A DNA stretch of 64,000 bases from Streptomyces lavendofoliae (GCF_014649735.1 NZ_BMTP01000009.1:1-64000); one strand, 5' to 3'; numbered from the stretch's first letter, positions 8,039 to 19,349 are shown. A program made the numbers and translations. Notes: a model not told the origin generated them from the sequence alone.

Positions 8039-8363
8039 CGCGCTGCGGCCCGTCGGCGGTGGACCCGCGGACGGGCCTCGCGCTGCCGGTGGGTGCGAGC
8101 GCCCACCCGGGGCCGCCGGTGACACCGCCGTCCGCCCGCTCTCCCGGCTCTCGCTCCGTGGTATCCCTCCGGAGCCGCGCGTGCCCGAGGCGGTCGATCG
8201 TCGGGGTGTTTCAGCCCATTCGAGTAGCCTTTCCCGCTTTTGGGATACGGGAAACCACTCTCAGGGTGATTATCACTCGGCGTGCCGAGTGTGGCGATCG
8301 TTGACGCACCCCTGGTGACTGCCTACCGTCGAGATGGCAGGTCAAGGACGGAGGGTCGGCGTG
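8039..8363 (+). other. Intergenic region with palindromes before the second MerR gene
   Basis: No gene is seen. The first 180 nt are G+C-rich spacer. From 8220 the sequence turns A+T-rich and holds an inverted repeat TTTCCCG/CGGGAAA (8230-8236 with 8248-8254) and a short palindrome GTGAT-T-ATCAC (8266-8276). Both lie upstream of the promoter at 8301-8329 and are candidate binding sites for the neighbouring regulator. Confidence 0.5.
8301..8329 (+). promoter_or_regulatory. Sigma-70-type promoter of the second MerR gene
   Basis: TTGACG (8301-8306), a 17-bp spacer and TACCGT (8324-8329) match the HrdB consensus. Transcription should begin near 8336, which excludes the ATG at 8334 as the start and supports ATG 8364. 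Confidence 0.7.
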
Positions 8364-9017
8364 ATGAGCAGCGGCGACGGTGCGACTGGGGGCCTCCCCG
8401 GACGAAGTCTGGGGCAGAGCGGGCCGTATCCGCTTCACGGGAGCGCGGCCGACCCGCGCCACGCGGGCGTGGCCGGCGTGGGCGCCGGCCCGGCGCGGGA
8501 GGACGGAGCCGATCCGGAGACCGACACGGTCGGCTACCGGGGGCCCACCGCCTGCGCGGCGGCGGGCATCACGTACCGGCAGCTCGACTACTGGGCGCGG
8601 ACCGGGCTGGTCGAGCCGAGCGTGCGGCCCGCGTACGGCTCGGGGACGCAGCGGCTGTACAGCTTCCGGGACGTGGTCGTCCTGAAGATCGTCAAGCGTT
8701 TCCTGGACACCGGTGTCGCGCTGCAGAACATCCGCGCGGCCGTCCAGCACCTGCGCGCGCGGGGTTTCCGCGATCTGGAGCGGATGACGCTCATGAGCGA
8801 CGGGGCCACGGTGTACGAGTGCTCGTCGCCCGACGAGGTCGTGGATCTGCTCCAGGGCGGCCAAGGAGTCTTCGGGATCGCCGTGGGCGTGGTGTGGCGG
8901 GACGTCGAAGCGGCGCTCTCGCAGTTGCACGGGGAGCGGGTCGACACCGGGGAGACGCTGGTGCGGCACAACCCGTCCGACGAGCTGGCCCGCCGGAGGC
9001 GCGACCGGGCCGTCTGA
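8364..9017 (+). CDS. MerR-family regulator, Rv1830 type
   Basis: 217 residues. A MerR/SoxR-like DNA-binding domain lies at about residues 50-125 (TACAAAGITYRQLDYWARTG, GSGTQRLYSFRDVVVLKIVKRFLD), followed by a C-terminal region containing VYECSSPDEVVDLLQGGQGVFGIA. No cysteine cluster for metal or Fe-S binding is visible. Start choice: ATG 8364 has GGAGGG 8 nt upstream and the promoter at 8301-8329 leaves no room for the earlier ATG 8334; GTG 8361 is also possible. It corresponds in position to mycobacterial Rv1830, which from memory affects growth and division. Confidence 0.85.
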   Translation: MSSGDGATGGLPGRSLGQSGPYPLHGSAADPRHAGVAGVGAGPAREDGADPETDTVGYRGPTACAAAGITYRQLDYWARTGLVEPSVRPAYGSGTQRLYSFRDVVVLKIVKRFLDTGVALQNIRAAVQHLRARGFRDLERMTLMSDGATVYECSSPDEVVDLLQGGQGVFGIAVGVVWRDVEAALSQLHGERVDTGETLVRHNPSDELARRRRDRAV

Positions 9018-9092
9018 GCCGGCCGTACGCGCGCCGGGCCCCGGTGCCCGGGACCGGGGCGATTGTCAGTGGCGTAGGGCAGCATCGGTGGT

Positions 9093-10625
9093 GTGAGAGC
9101 CGCGCCGACCATCCTGCATCTGGACATGGATGCCTTCTACGCGGCCGCCGAGCAGGCGGCGAAGCCGAGCCTGCGCGGGAAACCGGTGGTGGTCGGCGGG
9201 CTGGGGCCGCGCGGGGTCGTCGCCACCGCGTCGTACGAGGCCCGGCGTTTCGGGGTGCACTCGGCGATGCCGATGGCGCAGGCGCGGCGGCTGGCGCCGA
9301 ACGCCGCGTACCTGGTGCCCCGCTTCACGCTGTACCGGGCGGTGAGCGAGCAGGTCATGGAGCTGTTGCGGGGGCTGTCGCCCCTCGTCGAGCCGCTGAG
9401 CCTCGACGAGGCCTTCGTGGACCTGGAGGCCGGGGGAGCGGCGCGGGACGCGGCGGGCGCGCGCGAGACCGGTGAGCGGCTGCGCAGGGACATCCACGAG
9501 GTCACGGGCCTCACCGGGTCGGTGGGGCTGGCGGGCTCGAAGATGCTGGCGAAGATCGCGTCGGAGGAGGCCAAACCGGACGGGCTGGTGCTGATCGAGC
9601 CGGGGACCGAGCGGGAGCTGCTGGGCCCGAAGTCGGTGCGGATCCTGCCGGGGGTGGGACCGGCCACCGGCGAGCACCTGCGGCGGGCCGGTATGACGAC
9701 GGTGGCCGACCTGGCCGGGGCCGGTGAGGACGAGCTCGTACGGCTGCTGGGGAAGGCGCACGGGGAGTCGCTGTACCGGATGGCGAGGGGGTACGACGAC
9801 CGGCCCGTGGTCGCGGAGCGGGACGCCAAGTCGGTGTCCGTGGAGGACACCTTCGACGTGGACCTGCACGACCGGGTGCGGGTGCGGATGGAGGTGGAGC
9901 GGCTGGCCGAGCGGTGCGTGGGGCGGCTGCGCGGCGCGGGGCGGTCGGGGCGGACGGTGGTGCTGAAGGTCCGGCGCTACGACTTCTCGACGCTGACCCG
10001 GTCCGAGACGCTGCGGGGGCCGACGGACGATCTCGTGGTGGTGCGCGAGGCGGCGGCGCGGCTGCTGGAGGGGGTGGACACCACCGGGGGCGTGCGGTTG
10101 CTGGGCGTCGGGGTCACGGGACTCGCGGACTACACCCAGGAGGACCTGTTCGCGCAGGCCGCGGCGGAGAGGGCGGCCGCGGAGACGGGTGGCGGGGAGA
10201 CGAGTGGGACGGAGGCGGGCGGGACGGACGCCGGTGGCGTGGAGGGTCGGTGGCCGGTCGGGGGCGCCGAGGGGGCGGCGGCCGGTGGGGCGGGCGTGCC
10301 GGGTGAGCCTGCCGGGCCGCAGGGCGCGGTGGGCGCGGTGGGCGCGGCGGAGGAGGTCCGGGAGGAGCGGCGGTGGATGGCCGGCCAGGACGTGCGGCAC
10401 ACCGAGTACGGCGCCGGGTGGGTGCAGGGCAGTGGGCTGGGGCGGGTGACCGTGCGGTTCGAGGAGCCGTGGTCGGCGCCCGGGCGGGTGCGTACGTTCC
10501 GGGCCGACGACCCGGAGCTGGCGCCGTCCGATCCGCTGCCCCTGGTGGCGGGTCAGTCCTCCTGGCCGGCGAGCTTGCCGAAGTCGCGGTCCGTGGAGGG
10601 CGGCGGCGGGAGCGCCAGGCCGTAG
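9093..10625 (+). CDS. dinB: DNA polymerase IV (Y family) with C-terminal extension
   Basis: A 510-residue translesion polymerase. Catalytic acidic residues are in DMDAFYAAAE (near residue 10) and SLDEAFVDLE (near 105). A helix-hairpin-helix (ILPGVGPATGEHL) and the little-finger domain follow. QEDLF at 349-353 fits the pentapeptide that binds the beta clamp. A Gly/Ala-rich linker of about 70 residues leads to a small domain with VRHTEYGAGWVQG and VTVRFE, reminiscent of the Tudor-like tail of PcrA/UvrD. The start is GTG 9093 without a clear ribosome site. The last 73 nt overlap the convergent PRC-barrel gene. Confidence 0.9.
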   Translation: MRAAPTILHLDMDAFYAAAEQAAKPSLRGKPVVVGGLGPRGVVATASYEARRFGVHSAMPMAQARRLAPNAAYLVPRFTLYRAVSEQVMELLRGLSPLVEPLSLDEAFVDLEAGGAARDAAGARETGERLRRDIHEVTGLTGSVGLAGSKMLAKIASEEAKPDGLVLIEPGTERELLGPKSVRILPGVGPATGEHLRRAGMTTVADLAGAGEDELVRLLGKAHGESLYRMARGYDDRPVVAERDAKSVSVEDTFDVDLHDRVRVRMEVERLAERCVGRLRGAGRSGRTVVLKVRRYDFSTLTRSETLRGPTDDLVVVREAAARLLEGVDTTGGVRLLGVGVTGLADYTQEDLFAQAAAERAAAETGGGETSGTEAGGTDAGGVEGRWPVGGAEGAAAGGAGVPGEPAGPQGAVGAVGAAEEVREERRWMAGQDVRHTEYGAGWVQGSGLGRVTVRFEEPWSAPGRVRTFRADDPELAPSDPLPLVAGQSSWPASLPKSRSVEGGGGSARP

Positions 10626-10918
10626 TGGTGGTAGAGCTGGAGCTCCTGCTCGGGCGAGAGGTGACGGCCGACGCCGAAGTCGGGGGCGTCCTTGATCAGG
10701 GCCCGTTCGTAGGGGACGTGCAGGCCGTCCTCCGCCACGTCGCTCGGCTCCAGGGGGACGAAGGCGTCGCGACCGAACAGGCCCGTCCGGACGGCGGCCC
10801 ACTCCGGCTCGCCCGTCGCGTCGTCCAGGTAGACCTCGTCAATGGTCCCGATCTTGTGGCCGTTGCGGTCGAAGGCCTTGCGGCCGATCAGGCTGCGCGG
10901 ATCGATATCGGTCTGCAC
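10553..10918 (-). CDS. PRC-barrel domain protein
   Basis: A 121-residue protein whose first 80 residues form a PRC barrel (DPRSLIGRKAFDRNGHKIG, IDEVYLDDATGEPEWAAVRT). This small beta-barrel occurs in photosynthetic reaction-centre H subunits and the rRNA-processing factor RimM. The tail contains LSPEQELQLYHHYGL. GTG at 10918 has GGAGGG 3 nt away on its own strand. The longer open frame that continues upstream to 11137 lacks a ribosome site and would enter the riboswitch region. The gene overlaps dinB tail-to-tail. The function is unknown; stress-related or adaptor roles are typical guesses. Confidence 0.85.
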   Translation of the reverse strand: MQTDIDPRSLIGRKAFDRNGHKIGTIDEVYLDDATGEPEWAAVRTGLFGRDAFVPLEPSDVAEDGLHVPYERALIKDAPDFGVGRHLSPEQELQLYHHYGLALPPPPSTDRDFGKLAGQED

Positions 10919-11013
10919 GGTCCCTCCATCTGCTCGCAACCGCTCCCTAGGCACTACGAAAGTGCACATCGGTGACGTCGGCCACTCGAGGGATCGGGCC
11001 CGGACCGCGCTGG

Positions 11014-11019
11014 TAGGCT
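11014..11019 (+). promoter_or_regulatory. Probable -10 box of the glycine riboswitch transcript
   Basis: TAGGCT lies about 20 nt before the first riboswitch stem, in the position expected for the start of the gcvP leader. No good -35 box is visible, so the assignment is tentative. Confidence 0.45.
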
Positions 11020-11035
11020 GGCAGACGGCCGCTGA

Positions 11036-11254
11036 CCCCGTGCGGGAGAGTCCTCCGAAGGCACCTTTCGGAGGCGCCGAAGGAGCAAATCCTCCCCGGA
11101 ATCTCTCAGGCACCCGGTACCGCACGGACGAGGTCACTCTGGAAAGCAGGGCGGGCGTCGGACGGCATCCGCTCTCACCGACGGTGAAAGCCGGTCCGGC
11201 CCGTATTTCGGGTGGGCCCGGTGAAGCTCTCAGGTTGAGATGACAGAGGGGGAG
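11036..11254 (+). promoter_or_regulatory. Tandem glycine riboswitch
   Basis: Two consecutive glycine aptamers precede gcvP. The first is closed by GTGCGG (11040-11045) pairing with CCGCAC (11120-11125) and shows the conserved GGAGAGTCC, GCGCCGAAGGAGCAA and AATCTCTCAGGCA segments. The second is closed by CTCTG (11137-11141) with CAGAG (11244-11248) and repeats the pattern with ACGGTGAAAGCC and GAAGCTCTCAGG, ending in GATGACAGAGGGGGA. The two are joined by a short linker, as in classical tandem aptamers. Glycine riboswitches of this type activate the glycine cleavage system, and the same arrangement is known in Streptomyces. Confidence 0.95.
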
Positions 11255-11316
11255 GCCGTCCGGGCACCCGCGCCGTGGTGCCCCTCGCAGGTCGTATCGA
11301 CCAGGAGGCCTCCGCC

Positions 11317-14202
<2,886 letters not shown>

Positions 14203-14229
14203 CGGCCGGCCGCGGCGCGGCCACGACGG

Positions 14230-14264
14230 AGGGCCGGTACGGAGGTGGACTCCGTACCGGCCCT
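14230..14264 (+). terminator. 14-bp hairpin terminator after gcvP
   Basis: A perfect 14-bp stem (14230-14243 with 14251-14264), a 7-nt loop and then TCG, 28 nt downstream of the gcvP stop. It may also terminate the convergent DUF5999 gene, being symmetric. Confidence 0.75.
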
Positions 14265-14325
14265 TCGCCGTGCGGTGTGTGCGGTGCGTGGTGCTGCGCG
14301 TGCGGGTGGGTCCGTGCGGTGTGCC

Positions 14326-14532
14326 TCAGGCGGCCGTCACGACCTTCGACGCGCTCAGTGGCCGGTGCGGCGCGATGATCTGGCCGTCCGGCAGCAGTTC
14401 ACCGGTGTCCTCGAAGAGCAGGACGCCGTTGCACAGCAGGCTCCAGCCCTGTTCCGGGTGGTGAGCCACCAGGCGGGCCGCCTCCCTGTCGGCGGAGTCG
14501 GCGGTCGGACAGGCTGGCTGGTGCTGGCACAT
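14326..14532 (-). CDS. DUF5999 family small protein
   Basis: A 68-residue protein that I place in the Streptomyces DUF5999 family from its ends: MCQHQPACPTADSADREAAR and LLCNGVLLFEDTGELLPDGQ, closing with IIAPHRP. Three cysteines and a histidine near the N-terminus could bind metal, but this is not shown. Start ATG 14532 is preferred over the ATG 19 codons upstream because the conserved family sequence begins here; no strong ribosome site is visible. The function is unknown. It lies between gcvP and an unrelated unknown gene, both separated by spacers. Confidence 0.75.
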   Translation of the reverse strand: MCQHQPACPTADSADREAARLVAHHPEQGWSLLCNGVLLFEDTGELLPDGQIIAPHRPLSASKVVTAA

Positions 14533-14783
14533 GGGTCGGTTCTTTCGCTGCGGTGTGGTGTGTGTCCTGCGGCTCGATGCGGTGTTCATGGCCGCCCCCC
14601 GTTTTGTCGGTCGGTCCGCTCCCAGTGTTGCCCCACCGGCGTCAATCCGCAGGGATTTCGCGGTAGCGCATCCTCCTCCTCAATGACGTGTCACCCGCGC
14701 GGATGGTTCAGCTCAACCACCCTGTCCGTTCGGGTGGTTCGGGATGGCCCCAGTGGGCTAGTCCGAACGGACCGGGCCGGTCA

Positions 14784-15377
14784 TCACGCCGTTGACTCCA
14801 GCAGCGGCGGGGGGACCAGGCGCAGCGACAGGACGGGCAGCAGGTCGGCGACCCGGTACGGCAGGTGCGAGGCGATCCCCGGAGGCGCGGGCGCCAGCGG
14901 GATCAGGAGGTCGGCCGGGGCCGGTGCTCCGGTGGCCGGATCGGCCTCGGTGTCCCCGTGCAGCCACAGCGTCAGCATGTACAGGTCCGGTACGGACAGC
15001 AGGCGCGGCTGGTGGCGGGTCGCCATGGACTCCGCCTGGCGCAGGGCCCGCTCCGTCGAGGCGAGGTAGGGGCCCTCGAAGAAGTGCGAGAACGCCCATC
15101 CGTCCGGGGTGAGCACGGTGTCCGCGGCGGCCACCGGGCGGTCGCCGCCGCGGATCAGGAACCGCCAGCCGGCCAGCCGGGTGCGCGGCGCGCCGGCGGA
15201 CGGAGAGATCGGGTCCCGGACGTCGAGCACGTGGAGAGGGAGCGGGAGTTCGGGGCTCAGCGGTCCCTGGACGGACCGGAGAGCGGGGGTGTGGGCCTCG
15301 CGGACGGCGGCGGAACCGAGCGCCGCGAGAACGCTGCGCAGGGCGGGCGCGGGGGCAGGGGAGACGTGCAGCGGCAT
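14784..15377 (-). CDS. Conserved hypothetical protein (197 aa)
   Basis: I do not recognise this 197-residue protein. It is soluble, with no signal peptide or membrane helix. The middle section is aromatic and charged (RLAGWRFLIRGG, LTPDGWAFSHFFEGPYLAST), and the C-terminus is rich in Pro, Leu and Ala (LIPLAPAPPGIASHLPYRVA, LLPVLSLRLVPPPLL). ATG 15377 is taken as the start, with GAGAGG about 10 nt upstream; the frame stays open to 15536 but without a better site. Regular G+C-rich third positions support coding. It stands alone between the DUF5999 gene and a long intergenic region. Confidence 0.7.
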   Translation of the reverse strand: MPLHVSPAPAPALRSVLAALGSAAVREAHTPALRSVQGPLSPELPLPLHVLDVRDPISPSAGAPRTRLAGWRFLIRGGDRPVAAADTVLTPDGWAFSHFFEGPYLASTERALRQAESMATRHQPRLLSVPDLYMLTLWLHGDTEADPATGAPAPADLLIPLAPAPPGIASHLPYRVADLLPVLSLRLVPPPLLESTA

Positions 15378-15898
15378 GGTGGGTCGCCTCTCAGTCAAGA
15401 GACAGGGTGATGCGAGAAAGGTGCGGACGGCAGTGTCAGCTTCGGGGTCAGAGGGTGCCGGAGGGGGCCGACGGGCCGTTGCCGGACTCGACTCTCTGCC
15501 TCGTTCGCGGAGTTTATACGACGCGTGTTCACGCAATGTTTCCGCTAGCCGTCGGCGATATTACCGTCAAGGCCGAAACGGGTCCTTAATTTGCGGCTTT
15601 TCTGTAGATTTCCCGTGACGGCAAGGCCGCTGCCTGCGGTGTTGCCCGGTCCGCGGTAGGCCGAATGGCGCCGCCGTATCGGCCGTCGAAGCGTCTCACG
15701 CCGGAGGCGGCGTCGGGCGTCGGCCGCCGGTAACTGCGCGCTGTCCCATGCCTCCGGAATGTGCCGGACAAACAATGTATCCAGCCTACCGCCCACGCCC
15801 TGTCGGCGCGGGCGTTACAGATCAGTACGGCTGGGCATTATCGTCCGTGACGCGGGCGGAGGGCGCCGCGCGCCGCCCACTCGAGGAGGGACGCTTCG
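15378..15898. other. 521-nt intergenic region between divergent genes
   Basis: This is one of the most A+T-rich stretches of the window, especially 15540-15620 and 15765-15845. It must hold the promoters of the unknown gene (minus strand) and the GCS2-like ligase gene (plus strand). TTACAG (15815-15820) and CATTAT (15836-15841) are near-promoter sequences but the 15-bp spacing is short. No RNA gene or riboswitch fold is recognised. Short open frames here have poor codon bias and are not called. Confidence 0.5.
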
Positions 15899-17422
15899 AT
15901 GGGGGAGAAGATCGCGGCAGGCGGCTTCGACCTGTCCGATCGGCAGAGGTACCGCAGGAAACTCCAGGAGTGCCTGACGGGACTTGAGCGACTCCTTGCC
16001 GACAAGAGGTTCGACCGGCCGCGCAATCTCGTGGGCCTGGAGATCGAGCTGAATCTGGCGGGCGCCGACGGCATGCCGCGCATGATGAATGCGGAGGTGC
16101 TGGAGCGCATCGCGAGCCGGGATTTCCAGACGGAACTCGGAATGTTCAACCTGGAAGTGAACATTGCCCCGCACCGGCTCGGCGGGCGGGTCTTCGACCA
16201 GCTCGCCGAGGAGTTGCGAACGGGCCTGGCGTACGCGCACCGCAAGGCGCAGGAGGTCGACGCCGGCATTGTGATGATCGGTATTCTGCCGACTCTGTCG
16301 CAGGACGACCTGGTGTCCGGGAACCTGTCGGACGTCGACCGTTACCGGCTGCTGAACGACGAGATCGTCGCCGCGCGGGGCGAGGACTTCACCCTCGACA
16401 TCGAGGGAGTGGAGCGGCTGAGCTGTACGGCGAGCTCCATCGTCCCGGAGGCGGCCTGCACCTCGGTGCAGCTGCACCTCCAGGTGACGCCCGAGCGGTT
16501 CGCCGACGTCTGGAACGCCGCGCAGGCCCTCGCCGCCGTGCAGATCGCGGTGGGTGCCAACGCGCCCTTCCTCTTCGGCCGCGAGCTGTGGCGCGAGTCC
16601 CGCCCACCGCTGTTCACCCAGGCCACGGACACCCGCCCACCCGAGCTGCAGGCGCAGGGCGTACGACCGCGCACCTGGTTCGGCGAGCGGTGGATCTCCT
16701 CGGCGTACGAGCTCTTCGAGGAGAACGTCCGGTACTTCCCCGCCCTGCTGCCGATCTGCGACGACGAGGAGCCGCTGCGCGTCCTCGACGAGGGCGGGGT
16801 CCCGGGCCTCCAGGAGCTGGCCCTGCACAACGGCACGGTCTACCGCTGGAACCGGCCGGTGTACGGCGTGGTGGACGGCGTCCCGCACCTGCGCGTCGAG
16901 AACCGGGTGCTCCCGGCCGGGCCGACGGTCGACGACGTCCTCGCCAACGCCGCCTTCTACTACGGCCTGGTCCGCGCGCTCGCGGAGGAGCCCCGGCCCG
17001 TGTGGAAGCGGCTGCCGTTCGAGGACGCCGCCGCGAACTTCGACGCGGCCTGCCGGTACGGGATCGACGCCGAGCTGCGCTGGCCGCGCCCCGGGAGGAG
17101 CGGGGTCACCACGGTTCCGGCGGTGAAGCTGGTCCGGGACGAACTGCTGCCGCTGGCCGCCGCGGGCCTCGACGCCTGGGGCGTGGAGCGCACCGACCGG
17201 GAGCGGTACCTCGGCATCATCGAGGAGCGGTGCAAGCGGCGGGTGAACGGGGCCTCCTGGCAGGTGGAGACCTTCCACCGGGCGCTGGAGGCGGGGCTCG
17301 GCCGGGAGGCCGCGCTGGCCGCGACCACCCGTCAGTACTGCCGGCTGATGCGCCAGGGGAAGCCGGTGCACACCTGGCCGGTGGGTTTCCCGGGCCGGCC
17401 GGACGCCCAGCTGGAGGGCTGA
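15899..17422 (+). CDS. Glutamate-cysteine ligase family (GCS2-like) protein
   Basis: 507 residues with the look of a carboxylate-amine ligase of the glutamine synthetase fold. The N-terminal region has VGLEIELNLAGADG with the paired glutamates that bind metal-ATP, then LGMFNLEVNIAPHRL, both typical of gamma-glutamylcysteine ligases. TSVQLHLQVTPERF and FEENVRYFPALLPICDDEE follow. The start is certain: AGGAGGG lies 7 nt before ATG 15899. Actinobacteria carry several such ligases; MshC is unrelated, so this is not mycothiol ligase. Substrates are unknown. It appears monocistronic. Confidence 0.65.
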   Translation: MGEKIAAGGFDLSDRQRYRRKLQECLTGLERLLADKRFDRPRNLVGLEIELNLAGADGMPRMMNAEVLERIASRDFQTELGMFNLEVNIAPHRLGGRVFDQLAEELRTGLAYAHRKAQEVDAGIVMIGILPTLSQDDLVSGNLSDVDRYRLLNDEIVAARGEDFTLDIEGVERLSCTASSIVPEAACTSVQLHLQVTPERFADVWNAAQALAAVQIAVGANAPFLFGRELWRESRPPLFTQATDTRPPELQAQGVRPRTWFGERWISSAYELFEENVRYFPALLPICDDEEPLRVLDEGGVPGLQELALHNGTVYRWNRPVYGVVDGVPHLRVENRVLPAGPTVDDVLANAAFYYGLVRALAEEPRPVWKRLPFEDAAANFDAACRYGIDAELRWPRPGRSGVTTVPAVKLVRDELLPLAAAGLDAWGVERTDRERYLGIIEERCKRRVNGASWQVETFHRALEAGLGREAALAATTRQYCRLMRQGKPVHTWPVGFPGRPDAQLEG

Positions 17423-17720
17423 GACCACCGCCGGGCCGGGCGCGGGTCCGGCGTGCGGTGCCGGGAGCCGCGCGGGCGGGGTGCGGTGCGGGCGGGGTGC
17501 GGCGCCGGGAGCCGGGTGCCTGCCGGACGGGTGTGGTGCCGGGTCGGTGCGGTGGCGGGTGCGGGATGGCCGGGGCTCCGGGGGCTGGGGTCGGCGCGGT
17601 GTCGGCTGGGGCCGGCTGGGTGGCCGGTGCGATCGTCGGGCAAGCTGTGTCACCCATGGCGGTCGACCGAGGCAGGTGTGCGCGTACGTGGCTGGATCTC
17701 TTCCCGCGGAGGGCGCGGGG
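17423..17720 (+). other. G-rich spacer between the ligase and CPBP genes
   Basis: About 300 nt with extreme G over C bias on the plus strand and short internal repeats, for example the 15-nt unit at 17473-17487 recurring at 17489-17503. No gene or terminator is called. An open frame runs through it into the CPBP gene but without usable starts. Confidence 0.45.
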
Positions 17721-18467
17721 GTGCGGACCCTGCGGTCCGAGACCCTGATCGTCCTGGCCCTCTCCCTGGGGGCGAGCGGGGTCTCGGCGCTGATCAGCTT
17801 CGTCGGTTCACTGACGAAACCGGGTGGGCTGAAGGAGCAGGCGGCCACGCTCAACGGCTCGTACGCGCCCGGGCGCCCCTGGCTCGACCTGGCCTGGCAG
17901 CTCTTCGGGATCGCGACCGCGCTGGTGCCCGTCGTACTGGTGGCGCACCTGCTGACGCGGGAGGGCGCGGGGCTGCGGGCGATCGGCTTCGACCGCTCCC
18001 GGCCGTGGCCCGATCTGGGACGCGGGGCGCTGGTCGCGGCCGGTATCGGCAGCGCGGGGCTCGCCTTCTACCTGGCCGCGCGGGCCGGCGGGGCGAACCT
18101 GACGGTGGTGCCGGAGGCGCTGCCCGACGTGTGGTGGAAGTACCCGGTGCTGATCCTCTCGGCGGTGCAGAACTCCGTGCTGGAGGAGGTCATCGTCGTG
18201 GGGTACCTGCTGCGCAGGCTGGACGGGCTGGGATGGAGCCCGGTGGCGGCGCTGGCGGCGAGTTCGGTGCTGCGTGGTTCGTACCACCTCTACCAGGGCG
18301 TGGGCGGGTTCATCGGCAACATGGTGATGGGCGCGGTCTTCGTGCTGCTCTACCGGCGGTGGGGGCGGGTGGGCCCGCTGGTGGTGGCGCACGCGCTGCT
18401 CGACATCGTGGCGTTCGTCGGCTACGCCCTGCTGGCGGGCCGGGTGGGATGGCTGCCCACGGCGTGA
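17721..18467 (+). CDS. CPBP family intramembrane metalloprotease
   Basis: A 248-residue polytopic membrane protein of the CAAX protease / bacteriocin-processing (CPBP, Abi) family. The diagnostic motif is LEEVIVVGYLLRR (paired Glu followed by Arg), and histidines in SYHLYQG and VVAHALLDIVAF complete the metal site. About six hydrophobic segments are visible. GTG 17721 is preferred with GGAGGG 7 nt upstream; GTG 17676 is possible. Family members process prenylated proteins or peptides or act as membrane scaffolds. The substrate is unknown. A bidirectional terminator separates it from phzF. Confidence 0.85.
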   Translation: MRTLRSETLIVLALSLGASGVSALISFVGSLTKPGGLKEQAATLNGSYAPGRPWLDLAWQLFGIATALVPVVLVAHLLTREGAGLRAIGFDRSRPWPDLGRGALVAAGIGSAGLAFYLAARAGGANLTVVPEALPDVWWKYPVLILSAVQNSVLEEVIVVGYLLRRLDGLGWSPVAALAASSVLRGSYHLYQGVGGFIGNMVMGAVFVLLYRRWGRVGPLVVAHALLDIVAFVGYALLAGRVGWLPTA

Positions 18468-18478
18468 GGCGGCCGGAC

Positions 18479-18514
18479 CGAAGGGGCGTACGGAGGGTTC
18501 CGTACGCCCCTTCG
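18479..18514. terminator. Bidirectional terminator between CPBP and PhzF genes
   Basis: A perfect 15-bp stem (18479-18493 with 18500-18514) around a 6-nt loop, flanked by AA/TT-containing ends, lies between two convergent genes and can end transcription from both sides. Confidence 0.8.
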
Positions 18515-18539
18515 CCGTGAACCGGACCCACCGGTCGGC

Positions 18540-19349
18540 TCACACCAGCAGGTCGCCCTCGATCACCGTCACCGCGTTCCCGGTGAGGAGCGTCCGCTCG
18601 CCGCGCAGCGCCGTCCGTACCAGCCCGGTGCGGGCGCCGCCCTGCAGGCCGGTCAGTTCCTTCCGGCCGAGGCGGGCCGACCAGAAGGGCGCGAGCGCGG
18701 TGTGCGCGCTGCCCGTCACCGGGTCCTCGTCGATACCGAGGGCGGGGAAGAAGCAGCGTGAGACGAAGTCGTACCCGCGCTCCGGGTCCTCGGCGGCGGC
18801 GGTGGTGATGACGCCCCGGTCCGCCATGGACGCCAGGGCGGCGAAGTCCGGCGCGAGGGACCGTACGGACCGCTCGTCCGGCAACTCGACCAGCAGGTCG
18901 CCGATGTGTGCGGCGGTGTCGTGGACACCGACGATGTCGCAGCCGAGCGCCGAGGCGAGACCGTCGGGGACGGGGACGGGTGTCAGGGGGGAGGTCGGGA
19001 AGTCCAGCGTGAGGGAGCCGTCCTCGGCCGCCGTAGCGGAGAGGATGCCGCACCGCGCCGTGAAACGGACGGTGCCGGTGGCGCGCCCGGTGGTGTGCAG
19101 GACGTGCGCGGTGGCGAGCGTGGCATGGCCGCACATGTCGACCTCGGCGACCGGGGTGAGCCAGCGCAGCGCCCAGTCGGCTTCGCCGCCGGGCGGCAGG
19201 GGGTGGGCGAACGCGGTCTCGGAGAGGTTGACCTCCGCGGCGACCTTCTGGAGCCAGTGGTCGTCCGGGAAGGCGTCCAACAGCACGACTCCCGCAGGAT
19301 TGCCGGAGAAGGGGCGGTCGGTGAAGGCGTCGACGATTCGGATGCGCAT
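18540..19349 (-). CDS. PhzF family isomerase/epimerase
   Basis: A 269-residue two-domain diaminopimelate-epimerase-fold protein. The PhzF hallmarks are VDAFTDRPFSGNPAGVVLL at the N-terminus, NLSETAF with the catalytic glutamate of the family, MCGHATLATAHVL, and DEDPVTGSAHTALAPFW in the second half. ATG 19349 begins the conserved MRIRIVDAFT. Most family members outside phenazine clusters have unknown substrates, and no phenazine genes are present, so the name is structural only. It is divergent from the PadR gene. Confidence 0.9.
   Translation of the reverse strand: MRIRIVDAFTDRPFSGNPAGVVLLDAFPDDHWLQKVAAEVNLSETAFAHPLPPGGEADWALRWLTPVAEVDMCGHATLATAHVLHTTGRATGTVRFTARCGILSATAAEDGSLTLDFPTSPLTPVPVPDGLASALGCDIVGVHDTAAHIGDLLVELPDERSVRSLAPDFAALASMADRGVITTAAAEDPERGYDFVSRCFFPALGIDEDPVTGSAHTALAPFWSARLGRKELTGLQGGARTGLVRTALRGERTLLTGNAVTVIEGDLLV

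Noticed and set aside
15545..15796. Minus-strand 83-codon frame in the long intergenic region
   Set aside because: Arg-rich, weak third-position bias and no ribosome site; the DNA looks like promoter region.
17473..17497. Possible G-quadruplex (four G runs) before the CPBP gene
   Set aside because: The middle loop is 8 nt and such runs are expected by chance in this G-biased spacer.
18540..19349. PhzF as evidence of phenazine biosynthesis
   Set aside because: No other phz gene is present; PhzF-like proteins are widespread with other roles.
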